The notes under the pieces were generated by a model. It ran no database searches. It worked only from the letters and a program-made list of their open reading frames with translations, and was not told the DNA's origin. Shown piece by piece: positions 17,132 through 25,613 of a stretch of DNA of 64,000 nucleotides (positions are counted from its first letter, which is position 1; every line of letters begins with the position of its first letter). Source of the stretch: Micromonospora wenchangensis (GTDB taxonomy: Bacteria > Actinomycetota > Actinomycetes > Mycobacteriales > Micromonosporaceae); the NCBI RefSeq assembly GCF_002210435.1, contig NZ_MZMV01000007.1:62001-126000 (forward strand). The letters run 5' to 3'. The position numbers and the translations under genes were made by a program.

Positions 17132-18325
17132 TCAGCCCTGGGCGTCGGCCGGCACGTGGATGATCAGGGCGTCACCCTGACCGCCACCACCGCAGAGCGC
17201 CGCCGCGCCGGTGCCGCCGCCGCGCCGCTTCAGCTCCAGCGCGAGGGTGAGCACCAGCCGGGCGCCGGACATGCCGATCGGATGCCCCAGCGCGATGGCC
17301 CCGCCGTTGACGTTGATCTTGTCGACGCCGACCCCGAGGTCCCGCGCGGACTGGATCCCGACCTGGGCGAACGCCTCGTTGATCTCGATGAGGTCGAGGT
17401 CGTCGATGCTCAGGCCACCCTTCTTCAGGGCGTGCTGGATGGCGTTGGACGGCTGCGAGTGCAGGGAGTTGTCGGGGCCCGCCACGTTGCCGTGCGCGCC
17501 GACCTCGGCCAGCCAGGTCAGACCCAGCTCGTTCGCCTTGGCCTTGCTCATCACGACCACGGCCGCCGCGCCGTCCGAGATCGGCGACGAGGAACCGGCG
17601 GTGATCGTGCCGTCCCTGGTGAAGGCGGGACGCAGCTTGGCCAGCGACTCGGCGGTGGTGTCCGGGCGGATGCCCTCGTCCTCGCTGATCACCAGCGGGT
17701 CGCCCTTGCGCTGCGGGATGACCACCGGGGTGATCTCGTCGGCGAAGTGGCCGTTCTTCTGGGCGGCGGCGGCCCGCTGGTGGCTGGCCGCCGCGAATGC
17801 GTCCTGCTCCTCGCGGGTGATGCCGTGCCGTGCGCCGAGCCGCTCGGTGGACTCGCCCATCGAGCAGCAGTCCCAGGCGTCGCTGAGCCCGTCGTGGGCC
17901 ATGTGGTCCTTGATCGTCACGTCGCCGTACTTGTAGCCGGCGCGCTGACCGAGCAGCAGGTGCGGGGCGTTGGTCATCGACTCCATGCCACCGGCCACCA
18001 CGATGTCGAACTCGCCGGCCCGGATGAGCTGGTCGGCCAGGGCGATCGCGTCCAGGCCGGAGAGGCACACCTTGTTGACGCTCAGCGCCGGCACCGACAT
18101 CGGGATGCCCGCCTCCACCGCCGCCTGCCGGGCGGGGATCTGCCCGGCGCCGGCCTGGAGCACCTGGCCCATGATCACGTACTGCACCTGGTCCGGGGCG
18201 ACCCCGGCGCGCTCCAGCGCCGCCTTGATCGCGATGCCGCCGAGCTTCGTCGCCGGCAGGTCCTTCAGGTTGCCCAGCAGCCGGCCCATCGGGGTCCGCG
18301 CGCCGCTGACGATGACCGATGCCAC
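17132..18325 (-). CDS. Acetyl-CoA C-acetyltransferase (thiolase)
   Basis: Condenses or cleaves acetyl-CoA units, 397 residues, the usual thiolase length. Acyl-enzyme Cys in [11 protein letters not shown], His in [11 protein letters not shown] and the second Cys in [15 protein letters not shown] start at 18325 preceded by GGAGG six bases upstream. Divergent from the epimerase gene, with 63 bp between the starts. The thiolase/mce pairing matches Mycobacterium fadA4/Rv1322A and the Streptomyces region containing filP and scy. Confidence 0.94.
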   Translation of the reverse strand: MASVIVSGARTPMGRLLGNLKDLPATKLGGIAIKAALERAGVAPDQVQYVIMGQVLQAGAGQIPARQAAVEAGIPMSVPALSVNKVCLSGLDAIALADQLIRAGEFDIVVAGGMESMTNAPHLLLGQRAGYKYGDVTIKDHMAHDGLSDAWDCCSMGESTERLGARHGITREEQDAFAAASHQRAAAAQKNGHFADEITPVVIPQRKGDPLVISEDEGIRPDTTAESLAKLRPAFTRDGTITAGSSSPISDGAAAVVVMSKAKANELGLTWLAEVGAHGNVAGPDNSLHSQPSNAIQHALKKGGLSIDDLDLIEINEAFAQVGIQSARDLGVGVDKINVNGGAIALGHPIGMSGARLVLTLALELKRRGGGTGAAALCGGGGQGDALIIHVPADAQG

Positions 18326-18388
18326 TGTCTGCCTCCGAGGGGGGTACCGAGCTGTACGCCTTAACGGCTGTTCGGCCAGACTAGCGTC

Positions 18389-18865
18389 ATGGCTGAGAAC
18401 TCCCCCGTCGAGCCCGCTGCCGACTACGTCACAGACATCGGGCTGCGCCGTATCGACCACGTCGGGGTCGCGGTCGCCGACCTGGACGCCGCGATCGACT
18501 TCTATCAGCGCACCTTCGGGATGCGCTGCATACACGAGGAGACCAACACCGAGCAGGGCGTACGCGAGGCGATGATGGCCGTCGGCCCGACCGCCGAGGG
18601 CGGCTGCGTGCAACTGCTCGCCCCGCTGTCGCCGGAGTCGACCATCGCCAAGTTCCTCGACCGCAACGGCCCCGGGGTGCAGCAGGTGGCGTACACGGTC
18701 GCCGACATCGACGCGGCCTGCGCGACCCTGCGCGAACGCGGCGTACGGCTGCTCTACGACACGCCGAAGCGCGGCACCGCCAACTCCCGGGTCAACTTCG
18801 TCCACCCCAAGGCCGCCGGGGGCGTCCTCATCGAACTCGTCCAACCCGCCGACACCCCCCACTGA
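18389..18865 (+). CDS. mce: Methylmalonyl-CoA epimerase
   Basis: Interconverts (R)- and (S)-methylmalonyl-CoA, 158 residues, VOC fold with two beta-alpha-beta-beta-beta modules. Metal ligands are visible as His in RIDHVGVAV and Glu in GVLIELVQP, with HPKAAGG near the end. No Shine-Dalgarno precedes the ATG; CAGACT ends six bases upstream, so a leaderless transcript is possible. It lies between the thiolase gene and the coiled-coil filament genes, as in Streptomyces. Confidence 0.94.
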   Translation: MAENSPVEPAADYVTDIGLRRIDHVGVAVADLDAAIDFYQRTFGMRCIHEETNTEQGVREAMMAVGPTAEGGCVQLLAPLSPESTIAKFLDRNGPGVQQVAYTVADIDAACATLRERGVRLLYDTPKRGTANSRVNFVHPKAAGGVLIELVQPADTPH

Positions 18866-18905
18866 CCCTTCCTCTCCCCCTCCCCCGCCCCTCCCTCCGT
18901 GTCGA

Positions 18906-18959
18906 TCAAGAGGTTTGCGTCATCCCGATCTCCAGACCTGACGCAAACCTCTTGATCAC
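18906..18959. repeat. Intergenic inverted repeat, family A copy 2
   Basis: A perfect 19-bp stem, GATCAAGAGGTTTGCGTCA and complement, with a 16-nt loop. It sits 40 bp after the mce stop and upstream of the coiled-coil gene at 19196, within a 330-bp intergenic region (18866-19195) that otherwise holds only a probable promoter and a GACCCC-GG-GGGGTC palindrome at 19167-19180. Confidence 0.9.
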
Positions 18960-19195
18960 CGGGGCGGGGCGGACCGGGGCGGGCATTGTGCGGGGATGCC
19001 ATTCCGGGGGTGGCGGGGGAAAGGTGTGGGGCACTGCCGGGATAGCGGGCGGTGACGGCGGCGGGGCCGCCCGGACCTGCCAAGATCGCCGTTTGGCGTC
19101 GGCCGCCGGTACGACCCGGTGGACCATGTAAAGAGGACACGAAAGCTCGGCACCGCTCTTGCGAACGACCCCGGGGGGTCTGCAAGTATGTCCCA

Positions 19196-20461
19196 ATGCC
19201 CCAGCAGCAGTCCTCCCCTCTCGCGTTCTTCGATAACGCGAACTCGCAGCCCGACTTCACGGTGGGCCTGCGCGGATACAACACCCACCAGGTCGACGAC
19301 TTCCTCGGCCGGATGACAGCCGCGCTGACCCAGTCGGAGCAGGCCCGCGCCGAGGCCGAGCAGCGGATGAACGACGCCCAGCGTCGGCTCCGCCAGGCCG
19401 AGCAGCGGCAGGCCGCGCTCGAGCAGAAGCTCACCGACACCAACAAGCAGCTCGAGGAGAACAGCCGGCCGACCCTCTCGGGTCTCGGCACCCGGGTCGA
19501 GCAGATCCTCCGGCTGGCCGAGGAGCAGGCCAACGACCACCGCAACGAGGCCAAGCGCGAGTCGGAAGGAATCCTCTCCGCTGCCCGGCTGGAGGCGCGG
19601 GAGATCACCGACAAGGCGCGCGCCGAGGCCGCCGCGATGAAGGCCACCGCCGAGCGGGAGGCCGGCACCGTCCGCACCGCCGCCGAGCGGGAGGCCGCCG
19701 AGGCCCGGGTGCAGGCCCGCCGGGAGGCCGACACGCTGCGCGCCGACGCCGACCGGGAGACCAAGCAGCTGCGTACGGTCACCGCGCACGAGGTGGCCGA
19801 GCTGAAGTCCACCGTCGAGCGGGAGGTCGCCACCCTGCGCGCCACCGCCGAGCGGGAGATCACCCAGCAGCGGGCGAAGGCCGCCCGGGAGGCCGAGGAG
19901 AAGCGCGCCGAGGCGACCAAGCTGCTCACCGACGCCCGCGACAAGCGGGACAAGGACCTCCAGGCGCTGGAGCTCCAGCTCGCCGAGCGGCGGGAGAAGG
20001 CCGAGCGCGAGGAGTCGGAGCGGCACGCCGCCCAGGTGGCGCAGACCCAGAAGCTGGTCGGCGAGGCCGAGCAGCGGGCGCGGGCCGCCCAGGAGCGGGC
20101 CAAGGAGATCGAGCAGCGCGCCGAGGCCCGCCGGGTCGAGTCCGAGCGCACCGCCAACGACACCGTCGACAAGGCCAAGGCGTTGGCCGAGAAGACCCTC
20201 AACGAGGCCAAGGCCGAGGCGAAGCGGCTGCTCACCGAGGCGCGCACCGAGGCGGACCTGACCACCCAGGCGGCCCGCCGCGAGGTGGAGGACCTCACCC
20301 GCCAGAAGGACGCGGTCACCTCCCAGCTCGGCCAGATGCTCTCCGGCCTGGCCGGGATCGTGCCGGGCGTGCCGGCCCAGCAGCAGGCCGCCGCGCCGGC
20401 CAAGGCGGAGCCGGCGAAGGCCGACGCCGAGTCCCGGGCGACCGCGGAGACCGCCAGCTGA
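19196..20461 (+). CDS. filP: FilP-like coiled-coil cytoskeletal protein
   Basis: 421 residues, almost entirely alpha-helical coiled coil rich in Ala, Glu, Arg and Lys. The N-terminus has a DivIVA-like signature (DFTVGLRGYNTHQVDDFL, about 20-37), followed by LGTRVEQILRLAEEQA, close to the start of Streptomyces FilP, and heptad blocks such as RATAEREI and EAEEKRAEA. The C-terminus (RQKDAVTSQLGQMLSGLAGI) also matches FilP. FilP is an intermediate-filament-like protein acting with Scy and DivIVA at hyphal tips, and its genes in Streptomyces also sit beside mce and thiolase. ATG at 19196 without a strong ribosome site. Longer than FilP (310). Confidence 0.8.
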   Translation: MPQQQSSPLAFFDNANSQPDFTVGLRGYNTHQVDDFLGRMTAALTQSEQARAEAEQRMNDAQRRLRQAEQRQAALEQKLTDTNKQLEENSRPTLSGLGTRVEQILRLAEEQANDHRNEAKRESEGILSAARLEAREITDKARAEAAAMKATAEREAGTVRTAAEREAAEARVQARREADTLRADADRETKQLRTVTAHEVAELKSTVEREVATLRATAEREITQQRAKAAREAEEKRAEATKLLTDARDKRDKDLQALELQLAERREKAEREESERHAAQVAQTQKLVGEAEQRARAAQERAKEIEQRAEARRVESERTANDTVDKAKALAEKTLNEAKAEAKRLLTEARTEADLTTQAARREVEDLTRQKDAVTSQLGQMLSGLAGIVPGVPAQQQAAAPAKAEPAKADAESRATAETAS

Positions 20462-20638
20462 CCGAACGCATCGACGGGGCATGAGTCGCGGCGCGGAGGG
20501 ACACCGGATGACCGGTGCACCCCCGCGCCGCGCCCGTTCCCGCCCTGTGACACCCTGTCGCGGGACAGCACTGAAACAGCTCCCCACAGCGGCGTCCGTA
20601 TCGCCCCCGGAGGGCCGGATGCGTGTGAGGATGGGGGC

Positions 20639-22840
20639 ATGTCGCACGGCGAGGAACTGTTCGCTCTCGGCGGGGATGTGACCACGGAGCCCAGCTTCGA
20701 GTCCGCTCTGCGGGGATACGACAAACGACAGGTCGACCGGTACGTCGCTCGTGCGGAGCACGAGATCGCCACGCTGACGGGTGAGCGGGAACAGGCGTAC
20801 ACCCAGATCCACAAGCTGGCCGGTCAGGTCGAGCACCTACAGCGGGATCTCGCCCAGGTGCGCAAGCAGGTCGGGGTGGTGGACCGGGCCTCCTTCAAGC
20901 ACCTCGGCCCCCGGGTCGAGCAGATCCTCGCCCTCGCCGAGGAGCAGGCGGACGCGATCCTGGTCGCCGCCAACGAGGAGATCGAGGCCCGCCGGGCCGC
21001 CGCCGAGCACATCATCGACGAGGCCCGCGAGCAGGCCGCCCGGGCGCTCAAGGACTTCGAGATCGCGCTCGCCGCCCGGCGTGCCGAGGAGGAACGGCAC
21101 ACCACGGCCCGCAAAGCCGAGGCGGACGCCGCCGTGCGTACCGCCAAGGAGGAGGCCGCCCGGCTGCGCAGCATCGCCAAGGACGAGGCGACCCTGCTGC
21201 GCGCCACCGCCGAGGACGAGTCCAACCGGTTGCGGACCGCCGCCCAGGAGGCCCTGAACCGGGCCCAGCAGGAGGCCACCAAGCTCCGCGACACCGCCAA
21301 GGAGATCCACTCCCGGGCCCAGCAGGAGGCCACCAAGCTCCGCGAGATGGCGAAGGCGGCGCTGGCCAAGGCCCAGAAGGAGGCCACCGACCTGCGCGAG
21401 GCCGCCAAGGAGGTGCACCTCAAGGCACAGCAGGAGGCCCGGCGGCTCACCGATTCGGCGACGGAGACCAGCCGCGCCACCCACGCCAAGGCGCTCCAGC
21501 AGGCCAAGCAGGTCACCGACGACGCCGACGGCGCGGCCAAGGCGACCCGGGAGCGGGCCCGGCAGGAGGCGCAGCGGCTGACCACCGAGGCGACCGAGGC
21601 GGCCCAGCGCAGCCGGGCCGAGGCCGAGGCGTACGTGCAGCGGATGCGCACCGAGACCGAGGCGTACGTGCAGCAGTCCCGCGCCCAGACGCAGCAGGAG
21701 CTGGGGGCCTGGCGCGCGGGGGTGGAGCAGGAGGTCAACGGCCGGCGGGAGGCCGCCGACCGGGAGCTGGCCCAGCGCCGGGCCGCCGCCGAGCAGGAGT
21801 TCGCCAAGCGCCGCGACGAGCTGGACCGCAAGCACCGGGCCCGGCACGACGAGCTGGAACAGCAGCACGGCACGCGGCAGGCCGAGCTGGAGCGGGAGTG
21901 GGCCGCCCGGCGGGACGAGATCGAGCAGGGCGCGGCCGAGATCCGCCGGGTCGCCGAGGCGGACGCGGCGACGCTGCGCCGTACGGCCGAGCAGGAGACC
22001 ACCGAGCTACGGCGGCGGGTGGAGCAGGAGACCACCGAGCTGATCGACCGGGTCGAGCGGGAGACCGCCGAGAAGCGTCGCCAGGCCGACGAGCACGTCG
22101 CCGCCTCCCGTCGGCAGTTCGACGAGTACGCGGCCACCACCCAACAGCACCTGGCCACCACCCAGCAGCACCTCGCCGCCACCCAGCAGGAGGCGGCGGC
22201 CGGCCGGCAGCAGCTCGCCCGGGTGATGCTGGAGATCGCCCAGGCCCAGCAGCAGCTCGCCGACCTGCGTCAGGAGACCTGGCAGGCGCGGCAGGAGCAC
22301 GACGAGCTCCAGCGGGACGTCACCGCCCTGCGGACGCGCGCCGCGACGCCGGTGGGCACCGACGCGGTGGTGCCGTCCCCGGACGGCGACCGGCCGGGGA
22401 CGGGCCCGCTCGGCAACGGCAGGAAGCCGAAGCCGACCCGCACCGCCGACGCCCCGGCGCCGCAGCCGGTGGGCTCCGCTGCGACCGGCGGCGGCAAGGC
22501 CCCCGCCGACAGCGACGCCGGGAAGGAACCGGTCGGTGCGGACGCGGTCGTGGCCGTCACCAGGCCGGCCGGCGGTCCGGCCGCCAACGGCACGAAACCG
22601 ACCGGTGGTACGGACGGTGCCGCGAAGCCGAAGGCCGAGCCGGTGACCACGGTGGACGGCGGGACGGCGAGCGCCGGGGTGGACGGTGAACCGACAGTCG
22701 CCGCGGTTCCGGGCACCGCCGGCCGGGGCGCCACCCCGACGAAGATCACCAGTACCGGGGAGAACGGCAAGCGGCCCAGCAAGCCGACCACCGACGAGCG
22801 CAGCGCCAAGCCGAGTACGGTGACCGTCGAGTCCGAGTGA
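20639..22840 (+). CDS. Scy-like coiled-coil polarity protein
   Basis: 733 residues. N-terminal DivIVA-like signature (SFESALRGYDKRQVDRYV, about 20-37), then LGPRVEQILALAEEQADAI as in the preceding protein, then a long coiled coil with 11- and 18-residue periodic blocks (QQEATKLRDTAKEIHSRA and relatives). After about residue 560 it becomes a Gly/Ala/Pro/Thr-rich disordered tail. In Streptomyces, Scy (about 1300 residues) is encoded next to FilP and organises tip growth; this protein has the same placement but is much shorter. Start ATG at 20639 after GTGAGGATGGGGGC. Confidence 0.75.
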   Translation: MSHGEELFALGGDVTTEPSFESALRGYDKRQVDRYVARAEHEIATLTGEREQAYTQIHKLAGQVEHLQRDLAQVRKQVGVVDRASFKHLGPRVEQILALAEEQADAILVAANEEIEARRAAAEHIIDEAREQAARALKDFEIALAARRAEEERHTTARKAEADAAVRTAKEEAARLRSIAKDEATLLRATAEDESNRLRTAAQEALNRAQQEATKLRDTAKEIHSRAQQEATKLREMAKAALAKAQKEATDLREAAKEVHLKAQQEARRLTDSATETSRATHAKALQQAKQVTDDADGAAKATRERARQEAQRLTTEATEAAQRSRAEAEAYVQRMRTETEAYVQQSRAQTQQELGAWRAGVEQEVNGRREAADRELAQRRAAAEQEFAKRRDELDRKHRARHDELEQQHGTRQAELEREWAARRDEIEQGAAEIRRVAEADAATLRRTAEQETTELRRRVEQETTELIDRVERETAEKRRQADEHVAASRRQFDEYAATTQQHLATTQQHLAATQQEAAAGRQQLARVMLEIAQAQQQLADLRQETWQARQEHDELQRDVTALRTRAATPVGTDAVVPSPDGDRPGTGPLGNGRKPKPTRTADAPAPQPVGSAATGGGKAPADSDAGKEPVGADAVVAVTRPAGGPAANGTKPTGGTDGAAKPKAEPVTTVDGGTASAGVDGEPTVAAVPGTAGRGATPTKITSTGENGKRPSKPTTDERSAKPSTVTVESE

Positions 22841-22982
22841 CCACGGCGGGGCGACCCCGGGGTGGCCGGCGGGCCGCCCACCCCACTACCCTGCGGGCAG
22901 GAGCCCGTACGGTAGGTGGTCGCCGGGTGGGTCGGCCGATCCACTCCGGTCTGCCGCGCCGGGGCGGAACTGGGGAGGTCCG

Positions 22983-24317
22983 GTGGCACAGCAAGGCCCG
23001 GCACGCGACGACGCGGCCCGGGACAGCGTCCGCGCTGGCGTACCGGTGGCCCGGGCCGGGAAGGAACCGGTGACGGCCCGCTCCGAGCCGCCGCCCGGCC
23101 CGACCGGGGAGCCGGCCACCGGGGCAGAGCCCGCCACGCGCGCAGAGCCCGCCGCACCGACCGGCCGGGCCACCGACGCCCCCACCACGGCACCGCACGC
23201 GCCAGCGCAGGACGCACCGGCGCGGAACATGTCGGGGGACGGCTCCGCCGGGTCGGTCGCCACCGGATCGGGGCGGTTCGGTCGACCCGGGCGGCCACTG
23301 CGCCGCAGCAGTTTCCTGGTCGGGTTCACCGGGGCCCTCGGCGTGCTGCTGGCGTACACCGTGTTCCTGGGGATCCGCAATGCCGGCGGCATCCTGGTCC
23401 TGGTAGTGATCGCGCTCTTCCTGGCGGTGGGGCTCAACCCGGCGGTGGTCCGGCTGCGCCGCTGGGGGCTGCCGCACGGGCTGGCGGTGGCGGTGGTGGC
23501 GCTGACTGTGGTGCTGCTGATCGTCGCCGGGCTGGTGGCGTTGGTGCCGCCGGTGGTGACCCAGACCGGGCAGTTCATCGAGCAGCTCCCCAGTTACGTC
23601 GAGGAACTGCGCCGCAACCGCACCGCCAACGACCTGGTGGTGCGGTACGACGTGATGCGGCGGGTGCAGGAGCTGGCGAACGCGGACACCGTGGGCCGGG
23701 CGCTCGGCGGGGTCCTCGGCGGCGCTCAGTTGATCTTCGGCACGATCTTCCGGGTGCTCACCGTGCTGGTGCTGACGATCTACTTCCTGGCCTACTTCGA
23801 CCGGCTGCGCGACCTCGGGTACGCGTTGGTGCCGAGGTCCCGCCGGCAACGGGTCAGCCTGATCGGCGACGAGATCCTCACCAAGGTCGGCGCGTACATG
23901 GTGGGGGCGTTGAGCATCGCCGTGCTGGCCGGCGCGACCAGCTTCGTCTTCGCCCTGGTCGTCGGGCTGCCCTACCCGTTCGCGCTGGCCGTGGTGGTGG
24001 CGGTGACCGACCTGATCCCGCAGATCGGGGCCACCCTCGGCGCGGTGGTCGTCAGTCTGGTCGGCTTCGCCACCGCGCTGCCGGTCGGCATCGCCTGCGT
24101 GGTCTTCTTCGTGCTCTACCAGCAGGTGGAGAACTACCTCATCTACCCGAAGATCATGCGGCGGTCGGTGGAGGTCAACGAGGTGGCCGCGCTGCTGGCC
24201 GCCCTACTCGGGGTGGCGCTGATGGGGGTGGTCGGCGCGCTGATCGCCATCCCGGTGGTCGCCGCCCTCCAGCTGATCCTGCGCGAGGTGGTGCTCCCCC
24301 GCCAGGACCGCCGCTGA
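22983..24317 (+). CDS. AI-2E family transporter
   Basis: Polytopic membrane protein, 444 residues. About 1-105 is a Pro/Ala-rich cytoplasmic lead-in, followed by paired membrane helices (LGVLLAYTVFLGI; GGILVLVVIALFLAVGLNP), a soluble stretch (QLPSYVEELRRN) and a C-terminal helical bundle with the family landmarks GLPYPFALAVVVAVTDLIPQ and YQQVENYLIYPKIM. GTG start at 22983, four bases after GGGGAGG. Family members export or exchange small molecules or ions; the name does not prove autoinducer-2 transport. Convergent with the hydrolase gene, only 17 bp apart. Confidence 0.9.
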   Translation: MAQQGPARDDAARDSVRAGVPVARAGKEPVTARSEPPPGPTGEPATGAEPATRAEPAAPTGRATDAPTTAPHAPAQDAPARNMSGDGSAGSVATGSGRFGRPGRPLRRSSFLVGFTGALGVLLAYTVFLGIRNAGGILVLVVIALFLAVGLNPAVVRLRRWGLPHGLAVAVVALTVVLLIVAGLVALVPPVVTQTGQFIEQLPSYVEELRRNRTANDLVVRYDVMRRVQELANADTVGRALGGVLGGAQLIFGTIFRVLTVLVLTIYFLAYFDRLRDLGYALVPRSRRQRVSLIGDEILTKVGAYMVGALSIAVLAGATSFVFALVVGLPYPFALAVVVAVTDLIPQIGATLGAVVVSLVGFATALPVGIACVVFFVLYQQVENYLIYPKIMRRSVEVNEVAALLAALLGVALMGVVGALIAIPVVAALQLILREVVLPRQDRR

Positions 24318-24334
24318 GACACGACCGGGAGGGC

Positions 24335-25135
24335 TCAGCCGGCGGCGGGCCCCGGTACGGGGGTGTCGGCGAAGGCGGCCACCGTCCGGTCGGCGTACGC
24401 ACTGACGTCGCCGGTCTCCATCGGGCCGTCCCACCTCGTCGGCAGCGGCAGCGGCACCGCCGGGTTCACCCGCCTGACGATCTCGTCGAGCACCCGCTCG
24501 GCGTCGCCCACCCAGAGGTGCTTGGCCCCGGGCACGCCGACCACCTCGGCCTGCGGCACCGCCGCGAAGCGCCGCCGGGCCTCGTCGGGGCGCAGGTAGT
24601 CGTCGAACTCGGGCACCAGCGCGGTCAGCGGCCGACCCGACTCCGCCCAGACGGCCAGGTCGCCGGGTTGCGAGAAACGCAGCGGCGGGGAGAGCAGGAT
24701 CGCTCCGGCCACCGCCGGGTCGCAGCCGTACTTCAGGGTCAGGTCGGTGCCGAACGACCAGCCCACCAGCCAGATGTTCGGCAGCTCGTGGAACTCGGCG
24801 TACTCGATGGCGGCGGCGACGTCGAACCGCTCGCCCACCGCGTTGTCGAACGCACCCTCGCTGGTGCCCCGCACGCTGCTGGTGCCCCGGGTGTTGAACC
24901 GGAGCACCGCCAGGTCGGCCAGGGCGGGCAGCCGCCAGGCCGCCTTGCGGAAGACGTGGCTGTCCATCATCCCGCCGTGGGTGGGCAGCGGGTGCAGGCA
25001 GACCAGGGTGCCCGCCGGCGTCCGGTCGACCGGGCGGGCCAGCTCACCGACGAGCCGCAGGCCGTCGGCGGTGTGCAGCTCGATGTCCTCCCGGTGGCCG
25101 GGCAGGATCGACGACGCGCGGATCGGTGTGCTCAC
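24335..25135 (-). CDS. Alpha/beta hydrolase
   Basis: 266 residues, soluble alpha/beta fold. The nucleophile elbow is WLVGWSFGTDL (GxSxG); the oxyanion and core segments are LVCLHPLPTHGGMMDSHVF and FNTRGTSSVRGTSEG; the catalytic His is in GAKHLWVGD near residue 215. The HPLPTHGG...NTRGTS pattern is that of small Dlh/YmfD-like hydrolases. GTG at 25135 chosen where homology begins; the ribosome site is weak. Substrate unknown. Confidence 0.85.
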   Translation of the reverse strand: MSTPIRASSILPGHREDIELHTADGLRLVGELARPVDRTPAGTLVCLHPLPTHGGMMDSHVFRKAAWRLPALADLAVLRFNTRGTSSVRGTSEGAFDNAVGERFDVAAAIEYAEFHELPNIWLVGWSFGTDLTLKYGCDPAVAGAILLSPPLRFSQPGDLAVWAESGRPLTALVPEFDDYLRPDEARRRFAAVPQAEVVGVPGAKHLWVGDAERVLDEIVRRVNPAVPLPLPTRWDGPMETGDVSAYADRTVAAFADTPVPGPAAG

Positions 25136-25229
25136 CGCCCCAGTCTGACCCGAACCCGCCGCGGTCGCTCGCCCGGGGCGGAACCGGGGTGATCCAGATC
25201 GCTCGCGCCGGGTGGGTGGGCCGGAGCGG

Positions 25230-25556
25230 TCAGCCGTACCGGGGAGCGCCCCGGCCGCGCAGCAGGTTCGGTCCCCGCCGGTCCCGGGCCCGCCAGCAGC
25301 CGTTGTGCCAGTGCCGCCGGTCGGTGAGGTCACCCGCGCCGTCGGCCGGCCAGGCCACCAGGTGCGCCACCCCGGGTCGGATCTCCTGGTCACACCCGGG
25401 GCAGCGGTACGTCTTGACGGACGCCCCGCCGCTGATCCCGCGTACCTGCCACTCGCCGTCGCGCCACTGCTGCACCGATTCGACGCCGTGCCGGGCCCGT
25501 TCGGCGTCCAGCTGGCCGGTGTCCTCGCGACGGGGGCGGTTGCGACGGGGGCTCAC
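25230..25556 (-). CDS. Small zinc-finger-like protein, conserved in actinobacteria
   Basis: Not assigned a function. 108 residues with a basic N-terminus (MSPRRNRPRRED), a Cys pair YRCPGCDQEI and a later HWHNGCW, which together could bind one zinc ion; an Arg/Gly-rich end follows. Similar proteins in Streptomyces carry the uninformative label ATP/GTP-binding protein, but no P-loop is present. GTG start at 25556. Confidence 0.7.
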   Translation of the reverse strand: MSPRRNRPRREDTGQLDAERARHGVESVQQWRDGEWQVRGISGGASVKTYRCPGCDQEIRPGVAHLVAWPADGAGDLTDRRHWHNGCWRARDRRGPNLLRGRGAPRYG

Positions 25557-25613
25557 CGTGCCAAGGTTACGGTCAGGCCAGCGTCCCGGCGGGGTGAGGT
25601 CGATCGCCCCGGA

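Noticed and set aside
18326..18388. A fourth acyl-CoA regulon motif between thiolase and mce (CTTAACGGCTGTTCG)
   Set aside because: It resembles the motif but the half-site spacing and the central CG are wrong, so I did not count it.
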